Assembly (NCBI GenBank): GCA_030704615.1
Contig: CM060733.1
Span: forward strand, 73,038,001-73,098,000
Origin: Takakia lepidozioides
Taxonomy: Eukaryota; Streptophyta; Takakiopsida; Takakiales; Takakiaceae
Length of the DNA stretch: 60,000 nt
Reading direction: 5' to 3'
Numbering within the stretch: position 1 is the first letter of the stretch; every line of letters starts with the position of its first letter. The notes beneath the pieces were generated by a model. The model saw only the letters and a list, made by a program, of their open reading frames with translations. It searched no databases and had not been told where the DNA came from. Both the position numbers and the translations under genes were made by a program. Below, piece after piece: positions 10,421-22,599 of the stretch.

Positions 10421-11361
10421 TTCTTCAGAAGCTTGCTCAATGGTGCTGCTATTTGTGCATACCTTTTGACAAATCTTCTGTAATAACTGGTTTGCCCAAG
10501 GAATCTCCTTAAACTCTTAACATTCACTGGTGGTGGAGAGGCTTTAATGGACTCTGTCTTCCTGGGATCCACAAGGAGTCCCTTCTTACACACAATGTGT
10601 CCCAGAAGCACCCCTGAGTTCACACAGAAAGTACACTTCTCTGGGTTCAAGCCCAGACCTCTCATCCTGCATCTGGCCAGGCATAACTCCAATTTATGCA
10701 AGTGCTCATTCTTAGAGCTGTACACACTGAAATCATCCAAAAACACCTGCATGAAATCATCCAGATACTCTTGAAAAGATTCACTTATCACTCTCTGAAA
10801 GGTCGCTGGTGCATTACAAAGTCCAAAGGGCATGACTTTGTATGCATAAGCCCCCCAGTCTGTGATGAAAGCTGTTTTCCCTTGGTCTTCTTCTGCCACT
10901 TGCACTTGATTATAACCACTGAAGCCATCCATGAATGAGTACATCTCATGGCCTGCCACAGTGTCTAATACTGCTTCTGTGAATGGCAAAGGGAAGGATC
11001 TTTCTTCGTACAAGCATTCAGCTTCTTATAGTTCACACATACTCTTAGTTTGCCATTCTTCTTTGGAACTATAACAATGGGTGACAACCAAGTTGTATTA
11101 CTCTATTGGGTATATAAACTTAGCCTCAGCCAACTTCTTTATCTCTTCTCCAACCTTCTGTGCGTAGTTGGGATTCATTCTATACCTCGCCTGCTTGATT
11201 GGTACTGACCCTGGTTCCAGTTCAATCTTATGCTGACAGACTTCAGGTGGTATCCCTTTTAGATCCTCATAGCTCCAAGCAAATACATCTCTGTATTTGA
11301 TGAACAAGCTTTTAGCTTCTTCGAAGAACTCCGGCTCCAAATCAGCTCCTACTTTCACCAT
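10420..11361 (-). pseudogene. Family A reverse transcriptase (A1)
   Basis: Reverse transcriptase. The entry region FAWSYEDLKGIPPEVCQHKI is at about 11240-11300. A frameshift near 11090 precedes VCVNYKKLNACTKKDP. Then come MYSFMDGFSGYNQVQVAEED, VMPFGLCNAPATFQRV and the catalytic FLDDFSVYSS (a Y-to-F variant of YxDD, shared with B-beta and A3), then GHIVCKKGLLVDPRK and FLGQTSYYRRF. FLDD with FSGYNQ wording is common in Tat/Athila-type plant elements. One or two indels break the frame but every catalytic residue is present. Confidence 0.9.
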
Positions 11362-11581
11362 CTCGGTTCCTCCTGAGTTCCCACATTTACTTCTCTCACC
11401 TGCTCATCAGCTGTGATTGTCCAACCAGTCACCACTTCATCCTTTAAGCTCACAGTGGCTGGTTCTTCTAGGATTTCTATTCTCCCTCCTTTTCTTCATA
11501 GAAATGTGGTGGGTAACAGTTGGTTTCCTCTTCAATTGGTGTTGCTGTCACTACACCACAGCAGATACCTCTTCAAACAAC

Positions 11582-12397
11582 TTAGGCTTTCCAGCCGCAT
11601 CTCCGCAACCTGCTCCCATCTGGGTGTGCAGCAAATAGGGTAGCTTCCTGCTCCTCATCCAGTCCTCCCCTCCAGTCATACTCTCTGACTCCTCGAGGTC
11701 TTCTTGTAGCAGGTAATCTACTAGATTTCTTTGTGGTAATTTGTATCTCGTGCATCCCATTATGCACAGTTAGTAACTGAGAATTCCAGTCATGGAATAC
11801 CCTGGCCTGTTTCAGCCACGGACGTCCCAATAATAAGGAGTAAGCCTCCATGACTTCATCCATTTTTAATACAGTTACTGTGATCATAAAGATCATTTTC
11901 TGTATCTGTATCTTAACTCCTCTTATTAATCCCAATGGCTGCACACTTCTTTGATCTGCCATTGTTACTGTAAATGGGGCTGGTTTCATGTTACTTAGAC
12001 CAAGCTTCTTCCTTAATTGGTCTGTCATGATATTTACTCCAGAACCACCATCTATCAGTACATCAGTTAGTTCTGTGCTTCCAATTCTCAATTGGATTAC
12101 TGGCATAGAATCATCAAAGTCCATGACTGGTTCTCGCCCTTCCGGCTTCACATATAACTGGTCACCTTGCTGTTCAGGTCTGTGTTTCGTCTCTTGGGCA
12201 ATTCGATTGATTGCCTGATACAGCCTGTGCCTACAATAAGGTGCCACAGCTAATAGCTGTCCAATGGTAATTTCTGCTTTGGTCTGACATATTACTTCAG
12301 CCAAAGTCTCTTCATTACTTTGCATGTCTGCATCTTCTTTTTTCCTTTCTTCCTCACTCCCCTCTTTTTCTCCATCCGAATCAGAGGAATCTGCCAC
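11582..12397 (-). CDS. Family A protease region (A1)
   Basis: Open 271-codon segment holding the end of the Gag-PR linker (EVICQTKAEITIGQLLAVAP) and the aspartic protease. The active site reads VLIDGGSGVNIM, the D-G-G form typical of Tat-type plant elements rather than D-T-G. It is followed by MADQRSVQPLGLIRGVKI and LLLGRPWLKQARVFHDW, the flap and C-terminal half. It lies between Gag and RT in the usual order. The ATG used by the open frame is probably internal to the polyprotein. It would cleave Gag-Pol in the particle. Confidence 0.85.
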   Translation of the reverse strand: MADSSDSDGEKEGSEEERKKEDADMQSNEETLAEVICQTKAEITIGQLLAVAPYCRHRLYQAINRIAQETKHRPEQQGDQLYVKPEGREPVMDFDDSMPVIQLRIGSTELTDVLIDGGSGVNIMTDQLRKKLGLSNMKPAPFTVTMADQRSVQPLGLIRGVKIQIQKMIFMITVTVLKMDEVMEAYSLLLGRPWLKQARVFHDWNSQLLTVHNGMHEIQITTKKSSRLPATRRPRGVREYDWRGGLDEEQEATLFAAHPDGSRLRRCGWKA

Positions 12398-12410
12398 AGG
12401 AATATCAGTA

Positions 12411-14603
12411 CTACTCTTTGCATTTCCTTATAGTATCTGCCACTTCCTTGTGCAGTTCCTTCTCATCCTTCCAAGTCTCTTCATCTTCAGGCATATCATT
12501 GCCACTTCCAGTCTCATCTTCTTCCTCTTCTACTGGAGGTATTAGTTTGGCTTTACTTCTTGTTACTATCATTGTACTTACTTCTGGTACAACACATGGC
12601 CTAACCATGTGAGCTGCCACCACTGGGCCCTCATTCACAGGAGCTCTCATCTCATTCTGGTGTCTTATCCAGAATGAACAGGCTGCCTTGCGATGTCCTG
12701 GCTGATTACAATAGTAACATAGCTCTTCACCATTGGGTCCTCGCCCTTGGTCTGGTCTTGGATTATTTCTATAATCCTGATTCCCGGGCTGGTAATTCCC
12801 CCTTGGATTACCCTGATAGTTGCCTCTGGAATTTCCTTGGTAATTCCCTCTTGAATTACCTCTCCCTTCCATGCCATTGTTATAACCACCAGACCTACCA
12901 TAGTGGTCCTGATCATTGCTTCTTCTTGGCTGGGGCTGCACCTGATGCACCCTCACTTGCCTAGGTTCTCTTGCAGCTGTCCTTCTGTTGTAGTAACAAT
13001 TCTCAGTAGAATGGTTATCCATTTACAGATAGTACAGTGTTTCTCCTTCATGTGGCATTCTGTAGTGGTATGGCCTTCATTCTGGCACTTTGCACACCAT
13101 ACACCCTTCCTCCAATGTTTGCAGCCTCTGTGGCATACTTCTTCAAGATTTCTTCCAATCTTTTCTCATAGTTATCCCTCTTCAACTTTTCCTTTCTCTT
13201 ACTCTTTCTTTTAGTTCTTGCTCTTCTTCTTCATCTGACTCATCTTCAGAGTCCTCATCTTCCTTTTTCTCTCTCCTGAGCATTCCAATTGCTCAATTCT
13301 GTTTGCAGTTTCAAATGCCTCCTCCACTGTATTATGGGGTAACATATCCACTTTCTTCTGCAACTCTGGTCTTAGTCCACTCACAAACCAAGTCTTCTGT
13401 AAACGGGTGCTGGTACTGCAGCCAGCTTTTTCATCATCAATTCCATCTTCTCCATATACTCTTCAACAGTTTCATGCTTCTTCTGCTTCAGCTGTTGTAA
13501 ACTTCCATACACTTCATCCTCAGTTTTACTTGTCCTGAACCTATTTCGAATGCTGTATTCAAGCCATTCCAGGTTAGGAAATGATTATCAGGGAATCTTG
13601 CATACCATTCACTTGCTTTCTTGATAAGTGAACAAGGAAACAGTCTCATCTTGGCATCATCGCCATTCTCATTGTTCACTATACACATGTGCTCAAATTG
13701 GCTAATGTGTACATCGGGATCCCCTTTTCTGAATATATTGGAAAGGGTGGTTTTGCCCGTGTGGTTGTAACGCCATCTGTGGCCCTACCTTCTGCCCACT
13801 GACAGGTGCTGGCACCTTGCTGGTGCTGGTCCTTCTGGACCTGTTGTTTTGTGGTGGATCTTCCACCAAGTGGTGGCCCTTGAGCACTCCCTGCTTCTGG
13901 CCCCACGATATTCACAGTATTCCCAGCTTCAGTTGCACTACTTCCCACACTCCTGTCCCCCCAGAGCCAGATCCAGGCAGCCCGCCTGATCCCCCTGAGC
14001 CGACACCTTCGTTGGCCTGTGATCCAAGTGCTCCACTTGATCCAGGTCCAACGGGTTGGGATGTCCTGGTTGTAGTCTCAACCTCAGCTGTTGGGTCTAC
14101 TTCTTCATATTCTTCCTCTTCCAATTTCTCTCTCTGTTTTCATCCTCCAAGTTCTGCCCTTGGGTTTCTTCTTCACTCATGTAACTCAACTGTAATGGTG
14201 TTGGAGAGTCTGAACTCTCCGTTGGCTCTGCCACATCCTCATCTCCTTCTTCATCTTCTGCTTCAGAAACTGGGAGTTCCTGCTTTTGGTGTTCCATGCC
14301 AACTCTTATCAAAGATTTCTGTCAAGTCTTTTATCCAAGGATGTACCTCAGATCTTTCACCTCGGATTGATCTTCTTCCTGTACCAATTCCCTTAATCTT
14401 TCTTGCAAAGAAACAGAAGGAGTGGCATCCAACTCTAGTTCTTCCGGTATAGGTGATGCACTTTTTGATCTTGATGGTGTGAGAGGTCCAGATGATTCCC
14501 CTATGTCTATTCCTCTCTCCAAAGATATGGATAATTAGCTTTCAGATAGCTTTCTCTTTTGATGAATATCTTGTCGTCGTCTAGCTTCTCTTTCATCACT
14601 CAT
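12411..14603 (-). pseudogene. Family A gag, three zinc knuckles (A1)
   Basis: Capsid/nucleocapsid gene. The start is taken as the ATG at 14603 (MSDEREARRRQD), which overlaps the end of ORF1 by eight bases (ATGAGTGA). An acidic, Ser-rich N-terminal region is followed by capsid wording (MRLFPCSLIKKASEWYARF, about 13590-13660). Three CCHC knuckles follow: CAKCQNEGHTTTEC, CTICK...NHSTENC and CYYCNQPGHRKAAC. Between the last two is an Arg-Gly-rich run of RGNYQGN repeats (about 12790-12870) likely to bind RNA. The end carries TMIVTRSKAK and an acidic tail. Indels break the frame near 14530, 14320, 14100, 13930, 13680, 13490 and 13020. It should package genomic RNA. Confidence 0.85.
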
Positions 14604-15175
14604 GTCCCATGTCTTTCATTTCTTTTAATGTGGCAATAACCAAAAACTCTCTTCTGTAATATCTCTCGTATATGCCTGGATTTCTTTCAAGCTTCAATGC
14701 ACCTTGGCTATACTTGAAGTCTCCGTTACCATATAACCATATGGCAAACAAGTCTGAAAAGCTGTTCTTGGTGTGAGTTTGATCCACAAAATATCCTTTG
14801 GAATCCAATTCTTTACCAGTACAAGCTCTTCATGCATATGAGTATAAACATTCACCTTTCTTTCTTCCCAGCCTTCAAACTCTACTCGTTTAATGGATAG
14901 CAACGCTATCACATAAACTATGTTGGTAACCAACGTGCTCTTCCTCTACAGGCTACCTGATAAATCTTATCACTCCTTTCTCCAGACCCCATTCTGGATC
15001 AGCATCATGCACTCGTTTAAGAATATTTTCTTTACATCCGTCTGGCAATTCCAAGAACCTTTGAAAGAATTGTTTGGACAATCTTTCTTCCTTCGTTCCA
15101 CAGGGAATTTGATTCACTTCAAATTCTTTAATGGTCCAACCACCATGATCCCCCAGATGCCTGTCACATCTGGTT
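14596..15175 (-). pseudogene. Leader ORF1 between PBS and gag (A1)
   Basis: Degenerate coding sequence of about 190 codons upstream of gag. Frames in order read WTIKEFEVNQIPCGTKEERL, ELPDGCKENILKRVHDADPE and WGLEKGVIRFIR; then LLSIKRVEFEGWEERKVNVY and NWIPKDILWIKL; then GNGDFKYSQGALKLERNPGI and a GHE stop. At least two frameshifts and some stops are present. The family B leader at 58075-58620 encodes a diverged relative, so it was a real gene. Position and PBS type recall ORF1 of Ogre-like elements. Function unknown. The stop overlaps the gag start, suggesting coupled translation. Confidence 0.65.
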
Positions 15176-15189
15176 GTTCATGTCCCAGG

Positions 15190-15209
15190 TCCCCAGTATG
15201 GTCGCCAAA
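15190..15209 (-). promoter_or_regulatory. Primer binding site, family A (A1)
   Basis: Sense TTTGGCGACCATACTGGGGA begins immediately after the LTR end (GCGACA). The wording resembles the tRNA-Arg-type PBS of plant Tat/Ogre elements. It differs from the initiator-Met PBS in family C. The tRNA assignment is from memory of those families and is not tested here. Confidence 0.7.
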
Positions 15210-16445
15210 TGTCGCGGGCTTTTACTCACCCATCCTTCGCTATCCGAGGCGGAAACTCCAAGATAGAAGAGTTGGAAATCTCTAAGTACTCAGCCCGCGC
15301 AGAACAATCAGTCATGACCTACAGCTAGTGTATCATGGGGGTGTTTCCTAGGTTTACTCACCCATCCTTCGCTATCCGAGGCGGAAACCCAGATAGAAGA
15401 GTTGGAAATCTCTAAGACTCAGCGCGCAGAACAATCATCATTGACCTACAGCTAAGTGTATCATGGGGGTGTTTCCTATTTGTTCTTTTCGCATTCATCT
15501 AGCTACCTTACCATTGATAATAATATCAGTTTGCTTATCAATTTATCGGTTTCCTTAACTCCTCCATTCAATCCACAGCTTCACTCAGATCTCTCTACAC
15601 AGTGTGATTGTATCGTATAAGTATCAGATTATGATTTATCAGGTATCAGGCCGAAGCCATTATGTCTCTAATCTGCCTCTACAATATCACTCTAGCTTTG
15701 CATATGAAAAGCATCTACTAATCCCTTTTTCCTTCATCGTGCTCTCCGATCTCCGCTCCGTCTGTCTCCGAAGTCCTCCCGAATAATGATCCCCTTCATA
15801 TCCCCGTTCTTCCCTTTATCCTCCTATCCGCGGTTCTAACCGTTTCCCTCTCTAACCGTCGTATGTGAACTAACATGTTCCCTTCACTGGTGTTGTTCCC
15901 CACAGTCGTTCCCTGTCCTACTCTTCGTTCCCTATTATCGTGACAGCTGTGTCAAGCGGTGACTGGCTGTGTTTGCGTGGTCGGGCTGTGACTGGCTGTG
16001 TGGCTGTGCCGGGCTGTGACTGGCTGTGTGGGCTGTGTCTGCTGTGTGTGACGACTGTGACGGCTGTGTGGAGGTGTGGGCTGTGACGACTGTGAGGCTG
16101 TGTGGGCTGTGTGTGGCTTGTGACGACTGTGACGGGCTGTGTGTTGGCTGTGTGGGCTGTTTGGTGTGTGACGGCTGTGTCGGCTGCTGTGTGACGGCTG
16201 TGTGTTGTGGTTGTTGTGTGTGGACGACTGTGAGGGCTGTGTTGGCTGTGTGGGTTGTGACGACTGTGACGGGCTGTGTTGGCTGTGTGGCTGTGACTGC
16301 TGTGTCGGCTGTGTGGGCTATGTAACCCCCCTCTACAGTGCGCTGCTGTCACCCCTAAGGTTCCTGTTTGTCTCAGTCTGTGCAAAAATTAAGGGTACCC
16401 TACAGATCCCGTATAAGTGTCTAAGTCCCCTACAGTCCTCTAACA
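15210..16445 (-). repeat. Family A LTR shared by A1 (5') and A2 (3'), partly duplicated
   Basis: The LTR lies between the A1 PBS and the A2 polypurine tract, so one LTR serves two tandem elements. About 127 bp at the sense 3' end are present twice, at 15222-15350 and 15353-15478, which makes it 1,236 bp instead of about 1,070. The second unit lacks the terminal TGTCGCG and has several one-base deletions. The minisatellite is at 15958-16325. LTR-LTR recombination or an assembly join could both produce this. Confidence 0.8.
15958..16325 (-). repeat. LTR minisatellite (A2/A1 shared LTR)
   Basis: Same CACAGCC-based units as at 3461-3785, with a different unit order and more one-base deletions. 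Confidence 0.85.
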
Positions 16446-16474
16446 TTACCCCTTCCCCTCAAAAAGCCGTGTCC

Positions 16475-19400
16475 TCACGGTTTACTGTTTCGAGTAGCAA
16501 CCCTTGTGAGTGAGCACCTTGTTGACGTTGAGAGTTTCGTGGTGGGCTGTGTGTACGAGCCGAGGTCTGTCTCTGGTTGATGGAGATGGTTGATCACTAC
16601 CTGGATAAGTGAGGCCTTCTGGAGGCTGATATCGAGGTAATCTTTCCGGCATAGGAGATCCCCTTGTTTCTTCTCTTCCATCTGAATTGCATATAGTCTT
16701 CTCCCATGTCAAAAGAATTTTGTGAAGAAACAGTTGTATCAGAATCCTCATCGCCTCTCAGGTGTTTTAATTTTCGAACTTTTTGTGGAATCATCTGGGG
16801 CATACAATGCTGTCCTACCATGTCTGGGAAGTTTGCATTTTACACTGGTGTAACCGTTGAACAGCAAAATTGGTGTAGACACTGAGCTCCTTGTCTGTCC
16901 AGATGAGTGGGGTACCAATTACTGTGCAGCGTGCAAGTATTTCCATGCGATATGTCCCTTATAGAAAATGTCATCAAGTCCGAATTTCTGTGTTGACAAA
17001 TTGTTGCAGGCTGCTTGAAACCATGAACGAATTTGAGAATCCTTTTGTATCATAACTTTTGGGTCATATAGGTACATATGAGGTGGCACCGAAGGTAATA
17101 CCCAATGATCTCCACTGGAGTAACTTTGAAAGCGTGCTTGCATCTTTTGTTGCTCAATGTGGTAACGTATCAGAAAACAAGCAGCGTAGTATAGCCCGCA
17201 CCCATGACAATACTTGCTATCTCTTGGTCTTGGTATAAATGAGTCCATGTACAACCTGAAAGCAACCAATTCCCTCAACATTGGTACCTGCTCGTGCCAG
17301 TATTGTGCAAAGTGATGATCTTCAATATGTCGATTGTTTGGAAGAACTTTAGTCCTGGTTGCCACTGGCAGCCAAATACGCATGATTTGGTAGTAATGTG
17401 CGAATGACTGCGGAGGACTAAATTCTTTCCAAGCCAAATCCAACATGATGGGAATTTGGTTGAAGGGCATAATCATAGCCCTACTGTACTCCCTGGCAGC
17501 TGGAGTTTTAGGTGGGTTAAAAGCTGCATTGCCCCATACCTCCGGCTGTGGTGGCTGTGGTGTGGTTGTAGTAACCACAGGTTCAGCTACTGGTACACTG
17601 ACCTGTTGTGGTGGTGGTGGTACTGGTTCCTGTACCATTGGCATCTCCTGCACCTCCTGTGAAGACTGAAAAGCCAGAGTTCTGGCTTGCAAATAAGAAG
17701 CCATTAGCTGTTCCTGAGGGATATAGACTCTTTGGTCGATGTTTGAAGTGAGGTCTTCCACTTGAGTCTGGAGTCCGTCTACATCCTCTTGTAACTCTGC
17801 TATCCTACTATAGACATTGTCTATAGTAGTTGTGGCAATGTTCTGCACCTGCAGTCTGAGCTCATTCATCTCGCTTTGGGTGAGCTTCCGTGGGCTTTGC
17901 CCTCTACTGGCCTTGTGCTAACCAGACCTGCATAAGGCTGTTATCCACCAAGCTGCTTGTGGTTCCCCTGAGAGTTTGCTCCTCTCTTAGCTTATACAAT
18001 TCCAACTGCTGTTGTAAAGCCTTCATGCGCTTCGCCTGTGGCTCAACCAATTGCGCATAGGCAGCAAGTAGATTATTGGCTTCTTTCGAAGCCTTGTTAC
18101 TGACCGCGATTTCATTTCTATTGGCCACGATGGTTTGTTGCAACTCCACGATGTATTTCTCTTCTCAGCTTCCATCTGCCTGTATTGCTTGAAAGTATCT
18201 TCATTGCGACAGATTGTATTCTTCATATCGACAATGAGCTTCATGTGCTCCACATTCTCTTCTTCTGCCTTCGTACATTTTTCCGCTTGACTGTTTATTT
18301 CTTTTGTTGATTGGTCAAGCATAGTTGTAAATGTAGCGCATTGTATCGCCATCCTGTTATGCACTGTCTGCAACTCCGTATGTAGTGCATTCAGTTCTTG
18401 CAACTTGCTTTCATGCTGCACCTGCATTTGGTATAGCTGTTGCTTATGTGCTTCGTGCAACTGGTCTTGCGCAAGGCCTGCCTCAATCAATTGTTGCTTG
18501 GCCAATTGCAAAGCCATTTCTGTATTGGCCAAGTCCTGCTTCATCTTGAGAGTGACCTCTTCATCGACCTTGTTTGAACACTCAGTGGCAAGTCGAGCCT
18601 CAAACTCCTTCCTGAGTTCTTTCTTTCAAGGCTGTCAATTGGGTAATGGAACATGGGTTTTGACATAAGTCCCCAACAAATTAAGTGTCCTGCCTATGGA
18701 ACTCATCAGCATTGCCTGTTGAGGGTCATCATGGTGAGGTTGCTGCTGTTCCTCCGATCTTCAACAGTATGATGTCTCACTAACCATTCAGACCATTGTC
18801 CCACCGGATTTTCTTCCTGAACTACTTCATTTATGACCGGTGCTACAGTGTCATGGCCTTCCGCTGTGGTACCTCCGACACAGGTGTGTGCATTATATGT
18901 ACCTCAGGATTTTCTTGGGCAACTGTTGCACCTCTGGGATTTCTGTCTCTTGACCAGACCAGAATATTCATAGAGAAGGTCCCCTTTCTCTATTTCTGCC
19001 ACTATCTGTTCTGTAGTTGGAATATCTATCCCTTCACTTTCCAAATCTATTATTTCGGGTTGAGCTGCATGGATAACTTGTGACCTTGTGACAAGTCGTT
19101 CAAGTGGCTGTGTTGGTTGTGATGCAGAAGTAACTTCTTCCTCCCTCTCTGAAGGTCCTGCTTCCAGTAATAACATTCTTTGTGCTGCTGTGCCCCTTCC
19201 TGGTCATGAGCTTGGGAAACATTATCATGCGGAATCCGTGAAGCCAGTGGATCCGCCACTACAGTCTTTCCCCTTCTCTGCCTCTTAGTCTCGGGTTGTG
19301 CTGCTAGTCCACCCACTGTGTGAAGAGCCTTGCTCTTCCATTGCAGTGTTTCTGGCTCAAACACTCCATTTCCTTCCTTTCTTGTGCATTAAGTATGCCA

Positions 19401-20644
19401 GAACTAAGGATTATTTGAGCAATGATTGGGCCAGACACTATGATAGGAGATTTTGCGGTAGTACCTTGTAATCTTTTCATCTCCTCTACCAGTGCGTTGT
19501 ACATTATGTCCGCCCATGGTACCTCTTGTCCCTTCAAGCCTTTGAGGATTTCCTCTGTGAAGGATCTGCTCAAATATTGTTGGTTCTGTTTCAGGGCAAT
19601 CAGAACGTTCAATACTTGGCCTATGTCTTTTAACCCTGGGTACACAGCTTTGGTACAAGCATAACCCTGAGTTTTAAAGAAACTCCCTTCTTGGAATAAA
19701 TCCCCTATTTGCAGTCTTTCTCTGTGTTCCTCCACATACACATGACCTTCTGGCAATCGAAACAATTGCTGGAGGTATAGGGGAGTAATCATTAATTCAA
19801 CTCCCTTCACCGTTGTTGTTCCTGTCTTTGGCTCAAAGTTCTGCAAAAATTGTAACATGTACTGTCTATGGTGTAGTGTCCAATCCATGCTTTGCAATCC
19901 TTCCAATCTCAGCTCCTTCAGTATCTTTATCGCCTGTGGGGTAGCCATCGTTTGTTTTCTGCAGAATTGTGGTGCTCTTCACCCTGATTTCCTCCATTCC
20001 TCTCACTCTCTTCATCTTAGACTCACAGAACTGCTTTGGTGCTGTAACACTGCAGGAATGCCTGTAGTGCACAAAGCAGAAACGTATGGTTGCCGCAGAA
20101 AGCTATGGGTAATCTCTTGTAAGCCTGCGGGGCTTGCAAGCATTGTTCAAGAGAAAAGCTCTGCTCTTTCGTTTCGTGTCTCTGCCATTGCGTAAGTAAT
20201 ATTGCGAGCGTATAGTCTGTTAGTTCCTCCATAGTTTCCAAGTTATAGCATTTATGGCCTGTCCTGTCGAGACGCCCGTTACTCAGAACGACGCCGCCTC
20301 TTGCGCTTAATTTCCCTCCATTTTCTTGATCATTTCTCTGGTTTTCTATTGGCTGTATCCGCTGTGACTGGATTTTAACTTTTATCTTCTTTAGTGGACT
20401 TTCCCTGTTGGATAGTCCACTAGGATCACACATGCGACATGAATTCAGTTTTTCTGTACTTGCCGTTCGTTCTGTTTCCCTTTTTCCGTATCATTAATGG
20501 GCCCGCCTTTCATCCCTTTGACGGCCGTTCTTGTCCTCTTTCTTTTTGACACCTGTCCTTGCACTTCATTCTCTGCTGTGTGTCGCACCCTGACCTCCAC
20601 GTGTCTATTTTTAAATTAATTTCCGTTTCTTCTTCCTCAGCCAT
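16475..20644 (-). pseudogene. Family A aORF (A2)
   Basis: Second copy of the large coiled-coil gene. This copy best defines the start: the ATG at 20644 (MAEEEETEINLKIDTWRSG) is in frame with the conserved N-terminal region, directly after the 30-bp array. Segments at 19304-19948 (helical block), 18023-18544 (coiled coil) and 16919-17869 (second coiled coil plus globular domain) match A1 and A3 almost residue for residue. At least ten one-base indels break it, for example near 20030, 19400, 18900, 18630, 18150, 17900 and 17290. Several hit positions intact in both A1 and A3, which looks more like sequencing error than decay. Function unknown. Confidence 0.8.
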
Positions 20645-20699
20645 TTTCCTGAAGTTTTATGTTCCACTTGTCACTGATTCTAGGATCGTGTAACTTTAG

Positions 20700-21210
20700 T
20701 AGGCTGTGTTGAGCTGTGACAGGATGTGGTGTGTGTAATACTGTGTTACGCTTGGTGATTTCTTGTGTATTTGTGTATGATAGCTGTGTTGCCATGTGGT
20801 AAGCTGTGATAGGCTGTGACACGCTGCGGTAGGTTGTGTTGTGATAGGATGTGTGCACGTCGTGACGGGCTGTGATAGGCTGTGTACGCCGTGATGGGCT
20901 GTGATAGGCTGTGTCACGCCGTGATGGGCTGTGTGTGATAGGCTGTATGACGCCGTGATGGGCTGTGATAGGCGTTGTGTTGCGCCTTGCTGGGCTGTGA
21001 TAGGCTGTGGTCACGCCGTGTTGGGCTGTGATAGGCTGTGTCATGCCGTGATGGGCTTGTGATTGTGGTTGTGATAGGCGTATTGCGCCTTGTTGGGCTG
21101 TGAGAGGCCTGTGTCACGCCGTGTTGGGCTTGTGATAGGCTGTGTCACGCCGTGATGGGCTGTGATAGGCTGTATCACGCCGTGATGGCTGTGATAGGCT
21201 GTGTCACGTT
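20700..21210 (-). repeat. 30-bp minisatellite between pol and aORF (A2)
   Basis: Longer version of the 8165-8490 array, about 14 or more units of CACAGCCTATCACAGCC type, with many one-base gains and losses that disturb the period. Confidence 0.88.
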
Positions 21211-21229
21211 TGTTTTGCCCACCCCGGTC

Positions 21230-22560
21230 ATATATTACGGGCCTAGCGACAAGTGTTCCATACTCTGTTCGTAACACTGGTGCAGCCCGTGACTGCTCTT
21301 TGCGTCAACATGCAAATCATGCTGCAGGGGTTTGTCATGGATACCACTGTACCCCTTCAACTTATTTGCATTGACTCTCCCAGCATTTCTTTGTTAATGG
21401 TTTGTCACATGGCTGTGTTGTTATCATACATCTTTTGGATGACATAAGGTCCTTTCCATGGTGATTTAAGCTTAGAAGCTTGAATCTTTCCTTTCTTCTG
21501 CAACCATAGAACCAAATCCCCCGTCTTAAAAGTCTTTAATTTTGCCTTCATCAAACTGTTCCTTTCGCTTCATCTGAATTCTGGTCATATTATCGCTGCA
21601 TCAGCACGTACTTCTCCACATGGTATAATTCATGTTTCCTGACCTTGATGGAGTCTTGCAATTCCATTCTTTTCCCCACTCGTTCTCATGGTAGGTAACA
21701 GGAATTCCACTGGAAGTAGGCTTCCATACCATAAACTAATGGGAATGGTGGTATACTTTGTGGTGACTTTATACGAAGTCCGTATGACCATAAAGCTTGT
21801 CCAAGCTTTGTATCCCAGCGTTTCTGTTTGCATTGACTATCTTAGCCACAAGATAGTACATAGTATTGTGTTGGTAGCCTCTGCCTGCCATTACCCTGTG
21901 GGTAATATGTTGTACTCTTTCTATGCACAATCATAAACTCTTTAGTCAATAACTCAATGGTTCATTCATGAAGTGACTTCCTTGATCACTGATAAATTCT
22001 AAGGGACATCCAAATCGTGTAAGTGATGTTCTCGTACAGGAACCTTGCTGTGGATGGCTGTGTGTTGTCCCTCAAAGCTTTAGCTTCCACCCACTTTGTA
22101 GTATAATCAGTGGCTTGTAATATGTACCTGTTTTGTGTATTCTTGGATGGTGGATTAATTGGTCCAACAAAGTCTAGTCCCCATTTCTGAAAAGGGTTCC
22201 GTAGGCATTGTAGGATGCAAGGCCATTCTTCCAGATCTCTGCAAAGGTCCTAGCCTCTGACATTCATCCACTTCTGACAATACTCATGTACATCTTTGAA
22301 CAAAGTAGGCCACCAGTATCCTGCGAGTAAGTATCTTTCTACGGGTAGTCTCTTCTCCAAAATGACCCTCCAGCCACTCCTTTATGAACTTCCTCCAGAG
22401 ACTTTATTTACTTCATGGTGGTAAAAGCAGGTTTTAGTACTAAGTCAGGTCCTAACTTATAACATTCTGCTTCCTACCATAGTATAAGGTAAAGCTTGAT
22501 AGCAATTCTCTTCCTCTGCTCCTTACACAAACTAGGTGGGCACTGACCATGAATACGGTA
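21230..22560 (-). pseudogene. Family A integrase (A2)
   Basis: Integrase of A2, recognisable by nucleotide identity to A1 over the zinc-binding, DDE and C-terminal regions. Frame breaks occur roughly every 50-150 bases, for example near 21540, 21600, 21715, 21790, 21850, 22270 and 22440, so no long frame remains. It lies between RNaseH (22600-22997) and the array, as in A1. The closeness to A1 combined with this indel density points to unpolished sequence. Confidence 0.75.
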
Positions 22561-22599
22561 GTATCTGATTGGCCAAGCCAATCTAACCATTCATCTGCA

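Noticed and set aside
15980-16330. Gly/Cys/Val-rich ORF on the plus strand
   Set aside because: Antisense reading of the LTR minisatellite; frame openness follows from the repeat composition.
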